A DNA stretch of 64,000 nucleotides from Enoplolaimus lenunculus (taxonomy: Eukaryota; Nematoda; Enoplea; Enoplida; Thoracostomopsidae): the NCBI GenBank assembly GCA_030248215.1, contig JASANG010003544.1, forward strand, positions 60,611 through 124,610. Direction: 5' to 3'. The position numbers were made by a program, and so were the translations under genes. Shown here piece by piece: positions 33,001 to 47,000 of the stretch. Position 1 is the first letter of the stretch, and every line of letters begins with the position of its first letter. The notes below the pieces were generated by a model. The model was not told the DNA's origin, searched no databases, and was given only the letters and a program-made list of their open reading frames with translations.

Positions 33001-36000
33001 GTAATAATGCGTCATCAGTTTGGGGTAATAATGTGTCATCAGTTGGGAAAAATGCGTCATCAGTTGGTAATAGGTTTTGTAAATTTGGCACCAAATTTAG
33101 TTGTGAGCTTAATTTAATATTCAACTGCAACGTAAAATTTCAAATTTGCTATATTTTCTGTTCGCAGATTTCACTGACTGGTAATACGTGTTACACACAT
33201 TTGAGAATACGGCTACTGTATCCTAAACAATAATTGTTACTTTCATTTTGAGCTATCTAATCAACTCAGCCAAAATCAACTCAACTCAAAGTGCGAATAA
33301 ACTCAACTCAGATTGATTTAATGTTGGCAAATATTAATTCCAAAATTACTAACTCGCTAGTTGAGTTGATTAGTTAACTCATTGTAATTACAGTGTATAA
33401 TTACAGCCGTTCAAAGACCAAATTATATTTTAGTCGATGTAAACAATTTCAACGCAACTTTGAACTTTTTCACTAATTACTTAACGTATAGCCCTTTATT
33501 GAAAAATTTAGCTAAGAATTCGAAACATTTTAAACTTTACGCCATAGATCAAGTTGTAGCTGTAAAACTTGTCATCGAAAAGACATAAAATGCAACAGTT
33601 GGAACCTTTTGAAAATAGTCCTGGGACCCGGTGGCACCTTTGAATCCGTCCAGCGGGCGTTGAGACATCGTTAAGCTTTCGTATCTGAAAATAATATAGC
33701 CGGGGTTGTTAGTGTTTTAGAGGCATTTTACATAGATTAAGCGTATTCGTAAGCCTAAGCCTAAGCCTAAGCGTTGCAAAAGTGTGTTCCTAACCATAAG
33801 TCTAACCAAAAAAATGTAATCTAGGATCTAAACCTACTCTTTTATGGACCTACCAGAAACTTGGACGCCCCTAAAAGTAGCATGCGCCCCCGTGTTTATG
33901 TTAATTGAGAGATAAACAATTTTTGTTTTGAAACGGAAATATGTCAATAGGGCATGTAATCACGAGCATTTCAGTTTGAAAAACCTGTCGCTAACTGGTG
34001 ATAGATGCTGGGTTCATTTTAGAATATAGATTTAGACTATTTTAGAATATAGATTTAGACTATTTTAGAATATAAATTTAGACTATTTTAGAATATAGAT
34101 TTAGACTATTTTAGAATATGGATTTAGACTATTTTAGAATATGGATTTAGAATATTTTAGAATATGGATTTAGACTATTTTAGAATATGGATTTAGACTC
34201 GTATAAAAATATTTCGCTTGAAGGATGTCAAAATGTCGGTCTAACTATACATCGAGCTTACATGGGCACAATTCTAGGCTGTGCGCAAATCTAAATATTA
34301 AATTCAACCTTAAGCCACCAACATCTGCAATTTTTACGTTCGAAGATTTACAATGGTGTTATACGTTTTGAATATTTTAACGCTGTCCGATATTGTCCGA
34401 TAATCGACGTAAATTACCGCATGATGCCGCGTAACAATTTATGAAAAAACATTGTTAATTTGCGACGCCGTGCGGCAAATATTACGTCACTCTTCACATG
34501 ACGTCAAGCTACAAAATTTGGTAACAAATTAATTTTGTAATCATGTGTGTATGACCAGTTTGGTTTACAACAAACAGTAATAAACGTAGTTGCACGCACG
34601 TGCAATTTTTGCGATGCGATGGGTTTGGCATATGTTCAACATGTTTGTCCTAAAGCAAAACTAAACCTATTGAAATCCACCATATTGACGTCTTATAGTT
34701 TTCACTCTGTATACGTATACAACTGCTTTAATATGTATTTACGTCTTTGTGAAAAATTTATTTACGTCTCAATAGACATTTGTTCTACGTTGGAACAATG
34801 TCCAAAATACGCATGTGGGGCGTTTCAGCTTAGTAATATAGATTAATCGATGTTTGTTCAATTCTGAGCCCCCCATTTACTAAGTTACAGGGTTGGGCAC
34901 CGGGAAGACTGAACGAAAAAAAACGGTTTTTTCTCCGGTTGTTTCTGTTTTATCCGAGGGGGTGAAAAATGAAAAACAAATGGAAAAAAGTTTTTACGTT
35001 TTACTAATCACATTACTCACAAAACAGCGACAAAACACCGCAGAAAACTGTGAGTAATTGTTTTTTCTCTCACGCTCCCGTCATCGTCATGGCTGATTTA
35101 CTGAATTTAGTAATACCTGTTTAATTTGATATAGTAATATATGTCATTTTTCGATAGAATAGTCACCCATTTACGTTCTTGCACTTGCGAAAGCATTAGT
35201 AAATGATTTTCAATTTTTCCGTTTTTTCCGGTCGATTCAATTTTTCCGTTTTTTTTCTGGTCGATTCAATTTTTTCCGTTTTTTTCCGGTCGATTCAATT
35301 TTTCCGTTTTTTTCGGTCGATTCAATTTTTCCATTTTTTTCTGGTCGATTCAATTTTTTTCGTTTTTTCCGGTCGATTCAATTTTTCAGTTTTTTCCGGT
35401 CGATTCAATTTTTCCGTTTTTTCCGGTCGATTCAATTTTTCCGTTTTTTTCTGGTCGATTCAATTTTTCCGTTTTTTCCGGTCGATTCAATTTTTCCCGA
35501 AAAAAACTAAATCTTGCTAAAAGTTACCTGTTTTTCAGCGTTGCAATTTTGGCTCTACACTCGTTGAGTCGGACGCTTTCGGCTTTTCGTTTCTCTTCGA
35601 GAGTGACGTACTGCGATTGAAGGAAATCTTTGCGAGTTTTCAGTTCTTCACGGTACGCTCGCAGAGCCTAAAATTCGAATTTAACTATCATTCTTCCCCC
35701 CGTACAGTATGAAATATGGTTTATGGTGGGTGTGTAAAAATAGGCTAAGATTCTAAACAACATTTTTTGCTTAGACTTAGACTTACGAATACACTTTTTT
35801 CAAAGCTTAGGTTTTAGACTTAGAAATATGCGTTAATCTACTGTTACGGCTCTAAAAATAACATTGGCCAAGACTTTTAATACCCGGTTTGGAGTCAAAG
35901 TCATATATTTATTGTAGCTGCAAACTTGGATGTCAACCACTTCTGCATAGAATTTGTTACAAGCAACTTAAATTGCAAACTGCACACATGCAAGCAATTT

Positions 36001-39000
36001 ACAGTATTTAACAATTAATATACGTAAAAAATGTTCATAAGACGTGAAAGACCCGTAAGGCTCGAGTGTTACGCAGCTCCCGTAGCTGAGTGGTGATGGT
36101 AAACGACTCCCACCCCCGCGACCTGTGTTCAATTCCTGGCTTGCAATTCGACGTCTGCTAAAATAGAAAATATTCATGCATGAAAGGGTAAAATAGGTTA
36201 CATCTTCGGCTTTGTTCTTTTCCGACGCGATATCAACAACTTCTGCGTGACGTCTCAGAAATGCATCTTCAAGTCGCTTTAGATTGAGCACCATTAAGTT
36301 TGTCTCTGCCGATAATTTCTTAAAAAAAATAAAAATTTATCAAATTGAATTCAACAAATTTAAATTTGAAGAAATATCAGCAGAACAGATACATATGGAA
36401 TTCATGAATTAAACAGTGTGAGCACATGCGATAATCAGGGGCGGAACGTGTTTCTGCGGGACTGCAATAGATTAAGCTAAAGCTTCAGACAAGTATTTTT
36501 TGCTAACGCTTAGGTTTAGACTTAGGTATAAGTTCCGTTTTACGTTTATGCTTAGGCTTAGACTTACAAATACGCTGATACTACTGTTATAGCCCTGTAC
36601 TATACAATTAGCCATAGAGCGTTCACCAAAGTTTGCAAAATTTCGCTACCAAAATTGCTTGAATTTACAACCAACAGTACTATAGAACGTTAGTGATAAG
36701 AGATTCGTTTTAGATTTCGGTATAAATTTTATGGGACGTTGCATATTTCAATCTTTTGTGTGGCAACTTTTTACAAAATTGAAATAATTCTATACATTTA
36801 ACAATATTTGGTGTCTTTAGTAATAATTCCGTGTTGCCGGGTTTTCCATCTTTTAAATACACATATATACATACATACATACACACACATATATATATCA
36901 TATATATAATTATATATCGGGGTTCCAACTGAAACTAGTTTTTGCCATAACAGAAACAGGAAAAGGAATTGAATTTCTTTGCAGAAACCGGAAAAGGAAC
37001 CGGAATTTGAAATAATTTTTATCATCGAATTACAGTTGGACGTTTCAGAAAAGTTTACCAAAAAACGGCATAAGCAAATTTTGAGCTATTTCACAATCAA
37101 GTTTTTGTGAAAACACATCATAAACAGTTTATTAACAAGATTGAACGAAATTGCAAAAACACGCATTTCGAAGTAACAATTTTTCAAACACAAAGTTTCG
37201 AATATTTAATTGATTATAAATAATTTGACACAAAACTGTAAAAATTCAGGTCCCTGCATCTTTGACTGCAGAAACGGGAACAGAAACAGAACTTGAATTT
37301 CAACAGAAATTCGGGCAGAAACAGGAATTTCGGTTGAACCCTGATATATATGTATATATATGTATGTATATATGTATATGTATATATATGTATGTATATA
37401 TATGTATATATATGTATATATATGTATATATATATATATAATTTTTTACATCTTTCTCTTTGACCAACAGCGCAAGTGTTCGTTCAATGCCTTCCAAATC
37501 CGCTCGTTTGACTTTCGTTTCAGAAATCAGCTTATTTTTTTCTTTACTCGCTATTTCAGCATCTTTTTTCAATTGGTTTGTTTCATTCTAAAACCTATTT
37601 TTTAGCAAATGAAAATATCTCTGCTTCGGTATGATTTGCCCGTTTGCAATGGACGTCAAATATTTTTACCGAAAAGTTTATAGAAATCAACCATTCGATT
37701 CAGTTTGCTAAAGTGGATTGGCAACTTTACTTGCAGATACATTTCTAAATCGATTTGGCTTATGCAGATTCAACGTCAATGAATCGGGTCCGTAGCAAAA
37801 CGGACAGCAAAATGGGTTTAGGTCTTACTGTAGTAATTTTTTCACCAATTAATAAATTATGTTTTCAACCTTGCTTGTAAATTACTGCAGACTGCTCATA
37901 TAATATCGCTCCAATTAAAATTTGCAACTCCGTATACACTGTAAATTCCAGTGAGTTGATTTCAACTCAGAATAATTTGAATCTCTCAGTCTGAGTTAGG
38001 ACTATCAAAACACACACTTGTGAGTTTATTGAACTCATTCTAATTTAATCCATCACCTCGCCCGGAGTCAATTCAACTCATAGTGAAAATCAACTCAACT
38101 CAGACTGAGTTAAAGTTTTACTGTTATTAACTCAGAAATAACTAACTTTCCCTCTGAGTTAATTAACTCGATGAAATTTACAGTGCAGCGTTTTGGTCTC
38201 GCTACACGCCTGTCACGGACGTAGCCAGAAATTCATTTCCAGAGTAGATAATTTAATGCAAAATGTTTTTTTGCGAGCAAGCGTAGTCAGTGAGAAAATT
38301 TCTTGACCTCTGCAAGTTTATTTTGCAGCCTGTCAAATTTGGTTTTGCCAGCCTTGCCAGAATTTCTGGGGTGGGTATATCGCCTATCTCCCTTTGTCGG
38401 TGCCGTTGATGCCGCCATTCGGATTTGCATAGCCATACCCAAGATTGTTCGATCGTCGAGATATAAGTTGAAATTGATCCTTCAGATTTGGCCAGTGTTT
38501 CTTTCATCAGTCGAATTTTATTCGGTGTTTCCAAGTGGACGTTTTCAGTCTGATCGTTTACGTGATTTTCGTCGCCACCAGCTTTGTTTGGTGATTTTTC
38601 TGAACGAGTCGTTGAAATGAGTTGCTCTCGAGCTGATTGAACTCGACCGGACAAGTGACGAATTTTTTGCTCCTGAATGGTTTTAGTTTTAATATAAGCA
38701 TAACTCCTTGTTACCTCGAGTTGATTTTTGAGCAACTGAGAACAAACTGTGTTCGCGAATTTACACAAATGCGCAGTTCGAGTTGATTCCAACCAGTCCA
38801 AATTAAAATAACAACTCATCCGGAATGAAACTCAACTCAAAATAAGAAACAGTTCAACTCAAAATGAGTTAATATTCACTTATATATTAACTCAAAATCA
38901 ATTAAATGCCTAGCTGAGCAGAGAATCAACTCATTGAAATTTACAGTGCTCTTGCTCAAAAGCCAGGCTTTTATAGCCGATTGGTGATGATAAACGCCTC

Positions 39001-40945
39001 TCATCCGAGAGTCCCAGGACGGGATTCCTACCATGAAAGCGACTCATAATATTTTTGATTTTGCATTACGTTTTTGTTTATATAATGGTGCTTACCTTAG
39101 CCTCCCGATCGCGATAAACTGTCTCAAACTGTTGTTGAGTCCGCTTCTGATCCAAGTTCAACGTTTTTAATAGTTTCTTAAAATTCTGAAAAGAAATAAC
39201 AAAATTCAATAAACTGGAAAAAAGGTTTTTTTAAAAACCTAAAAAACGACGGAAAGTTTTAATTTGAATTTCTGATCATATTTGACTACTAAAGTCTATT
39301 AATCAACGCAAAAACCAGCTCATAAACAGAAGAATAAAATAAAATAGACTAAATATATCACACCTTTATAAAATTTCTTGGCTTAAGAAAAACATTTTTA
39401 GCAAAATTTACAATTTTCTGTATCTCAAAGATTTCAAAAGGTTTTTTTGAAAATATTATACTTTGCAGAATTTATTACTGCGAGTGTACACTGCAAAAAA
39501 TGGCGAGTCAAATTGACTCTCTCCGAAATAGGCTCTACGGGACTAAATAAACTTGAGTCAAATTCGAACAAGCCAGAGTCAAATTCGAGTCAAATTCGAC
39601 TCACTGATTCGCACGTTTGACTCTGGCGGAGTCGAATTTGGATCAGTTTGTGTAGACCCGTAGAGCCAATTTCGAACAGAGTCAATTTGACTCACCATTT
39701 TTTACAGTGCATAGACCATTTGCCTGTATTAAGACAAGTATACAAAACAGTTACAGTGTTATCAGACACAAGTTAGAATACCTGTTAGCAATAGAACATT
39801 ATCGGTGGTTTGAGGGTCTAGATTGTCATTATTTCGCTGTAAGCTTTGGACAATATAGCGGCCCATGTAAAGGATTAGGGGCGGATCGTATTTCTGCGGG
39901 ACTGCAACAGGGTAAGCTTAAGCTTTAGACTAATCTTTTGCTTAGGCTACAGTATACGCTCATTTTTACGCTTAGCTTTAGGCTTATGGTTAGACTTAAG
40001 CTTAGGCATAGGAATATGCTTTATAGTTTATATTACTGTGACGGCCCTGTTCTATACATTGACCAAAGTGTCACAAATGAATCTTAGTAATGATTCAATA
40101 TCTTAATAGCTAAAATTATTTTAACTTTTACTATTCGTTTTGTATATGAAGCGGGTTGTGTTAGGGTTGCGCTTTACTTAATTTTACCTCGAACCGAAGT
40201 TTGCTGACGTGTGTTGCAAGCAAAAATGAATTTGTCACGCAAACAGTTTTATTAAAAATATTTTTCAAAAGGGCACGCGCGGCAGCGTGTGGGACGGCAT
40301 TCGACGCCGCGAACGGCACGCGCGGCAGCTTGAGGGAGGGACGGCATTCGACGCCGCGAATGACACGCGCGGCAGCTTGAGGGACGGCATTCGACGCCGC
40401 GAATGACACGCGCGGCAGCTTGAGGGACGGCATTCGACGTCGCGAATGTCACGCGCGGCAGCGGCAGCGTGAGGGACGGCATTCGACGCCGCGACCGACA
40501 CGCGCGGCAGCGTGAGGGACGGCATTCGACGCCGCGAATGACACGCGCGGCAGCGTGAGGGACGGCATTCGACGCCGCGAATGACACGCGCTGCAGCGTG
40601 AGGGACGGCATTCGACGCCGCGAATGACACGCGCAGCAGCGTGAGGGACAGCATTCGGCGCCGCGAGATGAGTATAACTCGACCCTGAAACTCTCACCGT
40701 CATTGCGCATCAGAGTAGGCAAGTTTACATCGTTAATTTACTAAAGTTTTACTTCAATATCTTTTTGCAACGCAATAGTTTCAACTTGAGTTGAAGCGAT
40801 CCGACCTCGGCGTTTTGCAATTTGTTCGCTCAGTTGGTCTCGTTTCCGTTGAAGTGACTCGTTCCGCCTGGTAGCATCTTCAACATATCGGTCAAGCTGA
40901 AATTTAGGTAATTTATATACATATAGAAATATATAAGTATATATA

Positions 40946-41023
<78 letters not shown>

Positions 41024-44000
41024 TGAAAATAACAGTTAATATTCACACAAAACAAATATAGTCAAGACATAAATGAGTATATATATATATATATATATTT
41101 CTGTATGCATATATATCAGGGTTGCAACCTGAATTACAATTTGCCGGAACTGGAAATTGAAAAAATACCGGAATTAACGGAACCGAAAACGTAGCCGGAA
41201 AACAAAAAATATACGCCACCGAAAAATTAAATTTATTTTGCTTTTTTGATATATTATTTGTGAAATAACCCTAGTTAGAGATAGATATTCACTGTATCTG
41301 CTGTATTTTAGATTTTCGGTCTCCATGTAAGCGAATTTTTAATTTCAGTAAAAATTTATCGGAACAGCAACCTGAAGGTGAAAAAATGCTGGAACCGGAA
41401 TCGGAATTCCGGTTGCACTCTGATATATAACACATATGTATATTTATGGTAGATGTTACTGCTTATTATTAGTCTTGGCTTTAAAATTGAGAAAAATGAA
41501 GATTTCAAATATAGAAAAACCTGATAATTTTTAAACAAAAATAATTAAATTTAACGTTTTTAAAAGCGAAGTTAAGTAAATACTTAAGTCGGTTCCTGAT
41601 TACAATTTGATGTTATATGAATAACAGTTGAGGTATATTAACCTTGGTCTAATTGAAATTGTAGACTCATAGTACCGTATTAATGTAAAAAAATTATTGC
41701 TTGCTTAAACTGTACCTTACACTTTAGCATGCGTTTGGTTTCGTCAAAAAGTTAGTATAAATTTAACTCGACGACTTGAGTATATAAGCATAACTTGTTT
41801 CAATACTAAAGTAGGATTTCTGAAACCCAGCCATTGTGTATAAACGCATTTTATGTCGTTATTGGCAGGGTTTCTGAAATCTTACTTAAGTATTTACTTG
41901 AGTTATGCTTTAAGTCGCTGGCTGAAGTAAGTATTTAAATTTTCGAGCGCAAGCAAGGAAACAGTAAATATCGACCGTTGCCATGACAAGGAACTAATAG
42001 TTTTGCTTTATATTAAGGAGTTATGAGTTTAAACTTTCAATTAGATCAAAGGTAGTATGCCTGAGTGGATAATTTGTAGTATATCAAATTTAGTCAGCGA
42101 CTTCAGTATTTACTTGACTTAAGTGCGCTTTTAAAAACGGCAAAATAGTTAAGTAATTACTTAGCCCGTACTAAAGTACTAAGTCGTACGTAAGTAGGGT
42201 TTCGCAAAACTCAGCCATTGACAGTTAACAAAATTTTTAAATCTGTATATTTTAGGCAGTTGAAAATTCTGACACGGTGTAAGTACGCACTTTTGGTGAT
42301 AAGAAAATTAGTTTTAGAAAGAATATTAGATATTTATTTCCGATTCAAGACAAAATTTTCTCAAAATGCTTTGATGAATACTCTCAAAACACGTGTGATT
42401 ACGTATTTACCTGTGCTTCTGCCTTTTGATCTTTTTGAGGCTGTTCAATAGTTTTCTGTTCTCGTTGTTGTTTTGTTTGTTTTAACCTAAAAAATAAACG
42501 TAAAATTGTTTGAAAATTTAAGATTTGCTATAATTTCGTATAATACTTTCGAGCAAAGTATAGGCGCCCCCTCTCATTACGATAGCGTTGACGCCTCCTC
42601 TAAATAATCGGATCAGCAAAAAAATGGTATCATAATCATTTTTGAATATTTTTATTATTTTAAATTTAAAAATATCCTGAAATATTTAAGACTTAAAGTT
42701 CAAATACTTACGTTTTTCTTCCAGTTTCGAGATCAGTTTGAAGTTGTTCAATTTGTCGCTGGATACCTTTCGTTGTTGATCTCAATTTTGACACTTGAAG
42801 TCGAGTGTTGAGAAGCTGAAATGAAACAAAAAAATATGAAATAAAAAATTTATCAAAATAGTTAAACCGTAACAGCTGTTCAAGGGTATTTATAGTAATT
42901 CAGTCCAATTCCGAATCGGACACAACCATAACGGAATTACGACACGGGCTAGTCCAAGGCGGTATTATGTCTGATAAAGCTGCTCGTTTTCTGATTGGTT
43001 ACTTGATAGTTGTAATCCAGCTTGATTCTATTGTGCTTATCACAACAAACTATTTGATAGCAAACAGGTCGCTATTGTTTAGCCAATCAAAAAAGAGTAT
43101 TTGCATCAGCTAATCGTATTCGAGTATGGTATTAATCTCATAAAAATTTCGAAGCGTACACTTGTGGCAGAGAACGAATAACGCCATGGGTTAGCCGAAG
43201 TCGTAATACCGCCCTGGACTAGTCCAATCCGGAGTTGAGCTGAATTACGGCTTGGACTACAACATATACGTTCTAATTTATAGCAAGTTTGAAAATGAAA
43301 ATGTTTTTAATTCTAATTGCTACATTTTACCTCCCGAAAATTGGCTATAAACTAAAATTATTGTAAAAATATCACCCACTTGGTCATCTTTTTGTTGATT
43401 TTTAGCGTCGATGTCGATTAAATCTTGGCGTAGTCTCGACTGTGTTGCTGTATGACGCACAATGCTTCGGTCAAGCTCGCTACAGCTACGAGTTAATTTG
43501 GCCAGTTGGGCAGTGTTCGATTTACTGGTGTCGCTGTCTGTTGCTTTTTTGTCACGAATTGTGGCAATTTTCTACAATTTTACAAATTAAATTAAAACTG
43601 CAATTTGGTTATCTTTACACCAAGAGTAGACGATGTCTACTTTAACAGAAGTGTGCAACTACCGCGTTAGTGTATGGCACAAAATGAACCACCCCGCGTT
43701 GCATTTTAGCCCGACCCCCGTAATTCGAGGGAGGGTGTCACACTGAATGCGTACACTGTAAATTCCAATGAGTTGATTAATCAATTCAACTAGCGAGTTG
43801 GCTATTTCTGAGTTAATAACAGTAAACTTTAGCTCACTCTGAGTCGAGTTGAATATCACTCTGAGTTGAGTTGACTCTGGGTGAGTTGATTAATTAACTA
43901 AGAGTGAATTGAATCAACTCAAATTTCTGAGTTCTGATAGTCCTAACTTAGTCTGAGTGATTCAACTCATTCTGAGTTAAAATTAACTCACTGAAAATTA

Positions 44001-47000
44001 CAGTGTATAGATTTGCGAAAAAATGCATGAATTGCACAAGAATTATAAGAGAAGAATTTAAGTGCCCACAAAATATTGATTTTCGTCAATTAAGCAAACT
44101 TGCCCCCCCTTCATAAGGTCAGGAGATGGGTGGGATAAAACGCAACGCGCGCTGAGTAATGTTGCACTACACGCAGTCCAGGTAGTTGCATACTCTTGTT
44201 AAATATCATACGCTCTTGTATATATGAACTGGACAAAATATTCCACGAACCGCTGGGCCTATTACGTTTTCCACAGTATCGATTAATATTTTCGTGCTTA
44301 TAACAAAATGCAAACTATAACCAATTACAGATATTTATTTTACAAACACGAAATTAAAACAAATACGCATTTGTTTCAGACCGGAAAATTGTCCAGAACT
44401 GAAGTCATCTTTATGTTGATTTAAATTTCAAGTTTTGATAATCGACTTTGGGATCATATTCTCAAATGTGTATAGCAACTATCATCAGTTACACTGTAAA
44501 TTTTAGTGAGTTGATTTTAACTCAGAATGAGTTGAATCACTCAGTCTGAGTGAGGACTATCAGAACTCTGAATTTTGAGTTGATTCAATTGATTCTGAGT
44601 TAATTAATCAACTCACCCGGAGTAAACTCAACTCAGAGTAAGAATCAACTCAACTCAGAGTGAGTGAATGTTTACTGATATTAATTCAGAAATAACCAAC
44701 TCGCTAGCTGAATTGATTAATCAACTCATTGGAATTTGCACTGTAGTAATATGTTGTGAAACTCACTATTGCAGTTTTTTAACTTAAAATTGGCACAAGA
44801 GTAGAGTATATGATATGTGAAAAATGAAGCTTCCTTTTGAGCCTCAGCATTCATTGATTGAAACGTTACAAGACCTATTACCAACTGGTGATAAGTGCTA
44901 GTCACACATTTGGGAATACGGGCCCTAAGGTGAAGTTAAGCCACGTTTCTGCAACTTGGGTCAATCTATTAAAATTATATTAAAATCTCAAACCAAAACG
45001 CAGACAACACTTAATATTGCTGTTGATTTAACAAATTATACTGGTACCGGCTCATGTAAAGATCAGGAGCGGAACTTTTTTCTGTGGGAGTGCAATAGAG
45101 TAAGCTAAAGCTTTAGACTAATTTTTTTGCTTGGCATAGGCTTATGCATAGGCTTAGGAATATGCTCATTCTTACGCTTAGGTTTTGGATTAGGTTTAGG
45201 CTTAGGAATATGCCTATATTACTGTTCCGCCCCTGTTCTTTACATTGGTCCTGTTACCGAATGAGGATTGATTCAAAATATTTCATTTTAAAAAAAAAAT
45301 TAATATTAAAAACTATAAAAATCAAGCTTACTTCAATAAGCATCGATTCTTCTTGTTCTTTGTCTTGTAGTACTTTGACTGCGCTTTCAAACTTTTCTAA
45401 CAGCCCATGTCGTTCACGTTGCGATTGTTGAAAATGCGTTTTGGCTTTGTCGATTTCAGCCTGAAAACAAACTAGTCTGCCAGCTTTGCGCAATGCGCAA
45501 AAGTTATCGAAAACACAAAATTCTCCGCGCAAATTGTTTTCATACAACAAAGAACAATCACTTGTATTTCCTAACAAATTATTGTAAACAAAGAAATGCT
45601 GGAAATTTGCCCAAAATACGTATGTGGAGCGTTGCAGCTATAATATATAGATAAGATAATAGTGAGTGGATAAGTTTTTTACACCAATTTGAAAACAATC
45701 ATCCCCAAAAGTTCGCATTTGAGATATGGTTCAAAGCTTCGTCATATGAGATAGTTTGACGCTATACTCCAGTCATTTTGTGCTGTGTATACGCATAATT
45801 CCGGCGGGGCTGTAATACAGTCAGTTAAGCTTTGACTATCTTTTTGCGTAGGCTTTTAGGCTTAGGCTTAGCCTTAGGAATAGGCTCATCCTTATGCTTA
45901 GGTTTAGGCTTACGCTTGGGAATATGCTTATACTACAGTTCCGGCCCTGTTCTATACATTAGCCTCAAAGTTTGGCACAATTTTAAAATTAATGTATCCC
46001 AATGAAAAATTCAAAGTGTATACTCCCGTAGCCAGCTCACCTTGCTAGGATGGGCGAAAAGTTATTCACGAAATTCATACAAGTATTTTCGGCGACTACT
46101 TGCAGGCAAGGTTGAAACATTTTTGAGGGGCCAAAATTTTTCAAAAGACCAAGGGCACCCTCTGGCTACGGGACTGACGTTGTGCCAAACTATTTGCTTG
46201 TTCTTTAACCTAGAATTAGCTCTTGTTCCTGTTTACCAAGTTGTGTGCAAAATAGTTACATAAATCATAACATATACAATTGCAGGAAAGTGAGACTCCA
46301 GGCCCGTAGCCATCTCACCTTGCTAGGGGGGGCTAAAATCTTTTCAGGAGGGGCGTTTAAAGGTTTTCAATAATTTACAACCAATTTTGAAAACCTCTTA
46401 AGGGTGCCACAATTTTTCCAGGAAGGCTAAGTCCCCCATGCCCCGCCCCGCCTACGGGCCCAGGGACTAACCCCCAAAAAGGCAAATAATTTGTAAAACT
46501 TACATTAACAACTTTTAACTCGAGTTGAATTTTATCCAATTCGCGTTGTTGTGTATGCAACGTTTTGCTCATATGCTCAATGTTTACGTTGAGTTCCTAA
46601 AATCATTTCAATTTAAAACCATATTTCATTAAATGATAAATGTGCAAACCTGGTGCAGAAAAATTATTATTTGCTAAAAATCTTACGTAGATGACTAACC
46701 AATCAGGTTGATTACAGTTCCCTCAAACAGGCGTTTGTTCAAAAATGGTTCGATTTGAAAATTTTGACACATTTTAAGTTCTTTAGCATGTGCAGTAAAA
46801 TGAAAGGTTCACGTTACCAATTGTGCGCTTGGTACCTCTTTTTTCACTATGTCCATTGTAGTACACAATAATTATTTGCTACGAGTATGGATACCAACAG
46901 AAAATAAAATATTATGAATAGCAAGGTTTATCGAAATAATGACCTTAAGTAAGATTTCAGAAACCCAGCCACACTGTAAATTTCAGTGAGTTGATTTTAA

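Noticed and set aside
35203-35520. Phe/Ser-rich open frame resembling a membrane protein
   Set aside because: It is the translation of the 27-bp pyrimidine-rich tandem repeat.
40252-40722. Long Arg/Ala/Pro-rich open frames in three frames
   Set aside because: Produced by the 43-bp GC-rich minisatellite, whose period shifts frame every unit.
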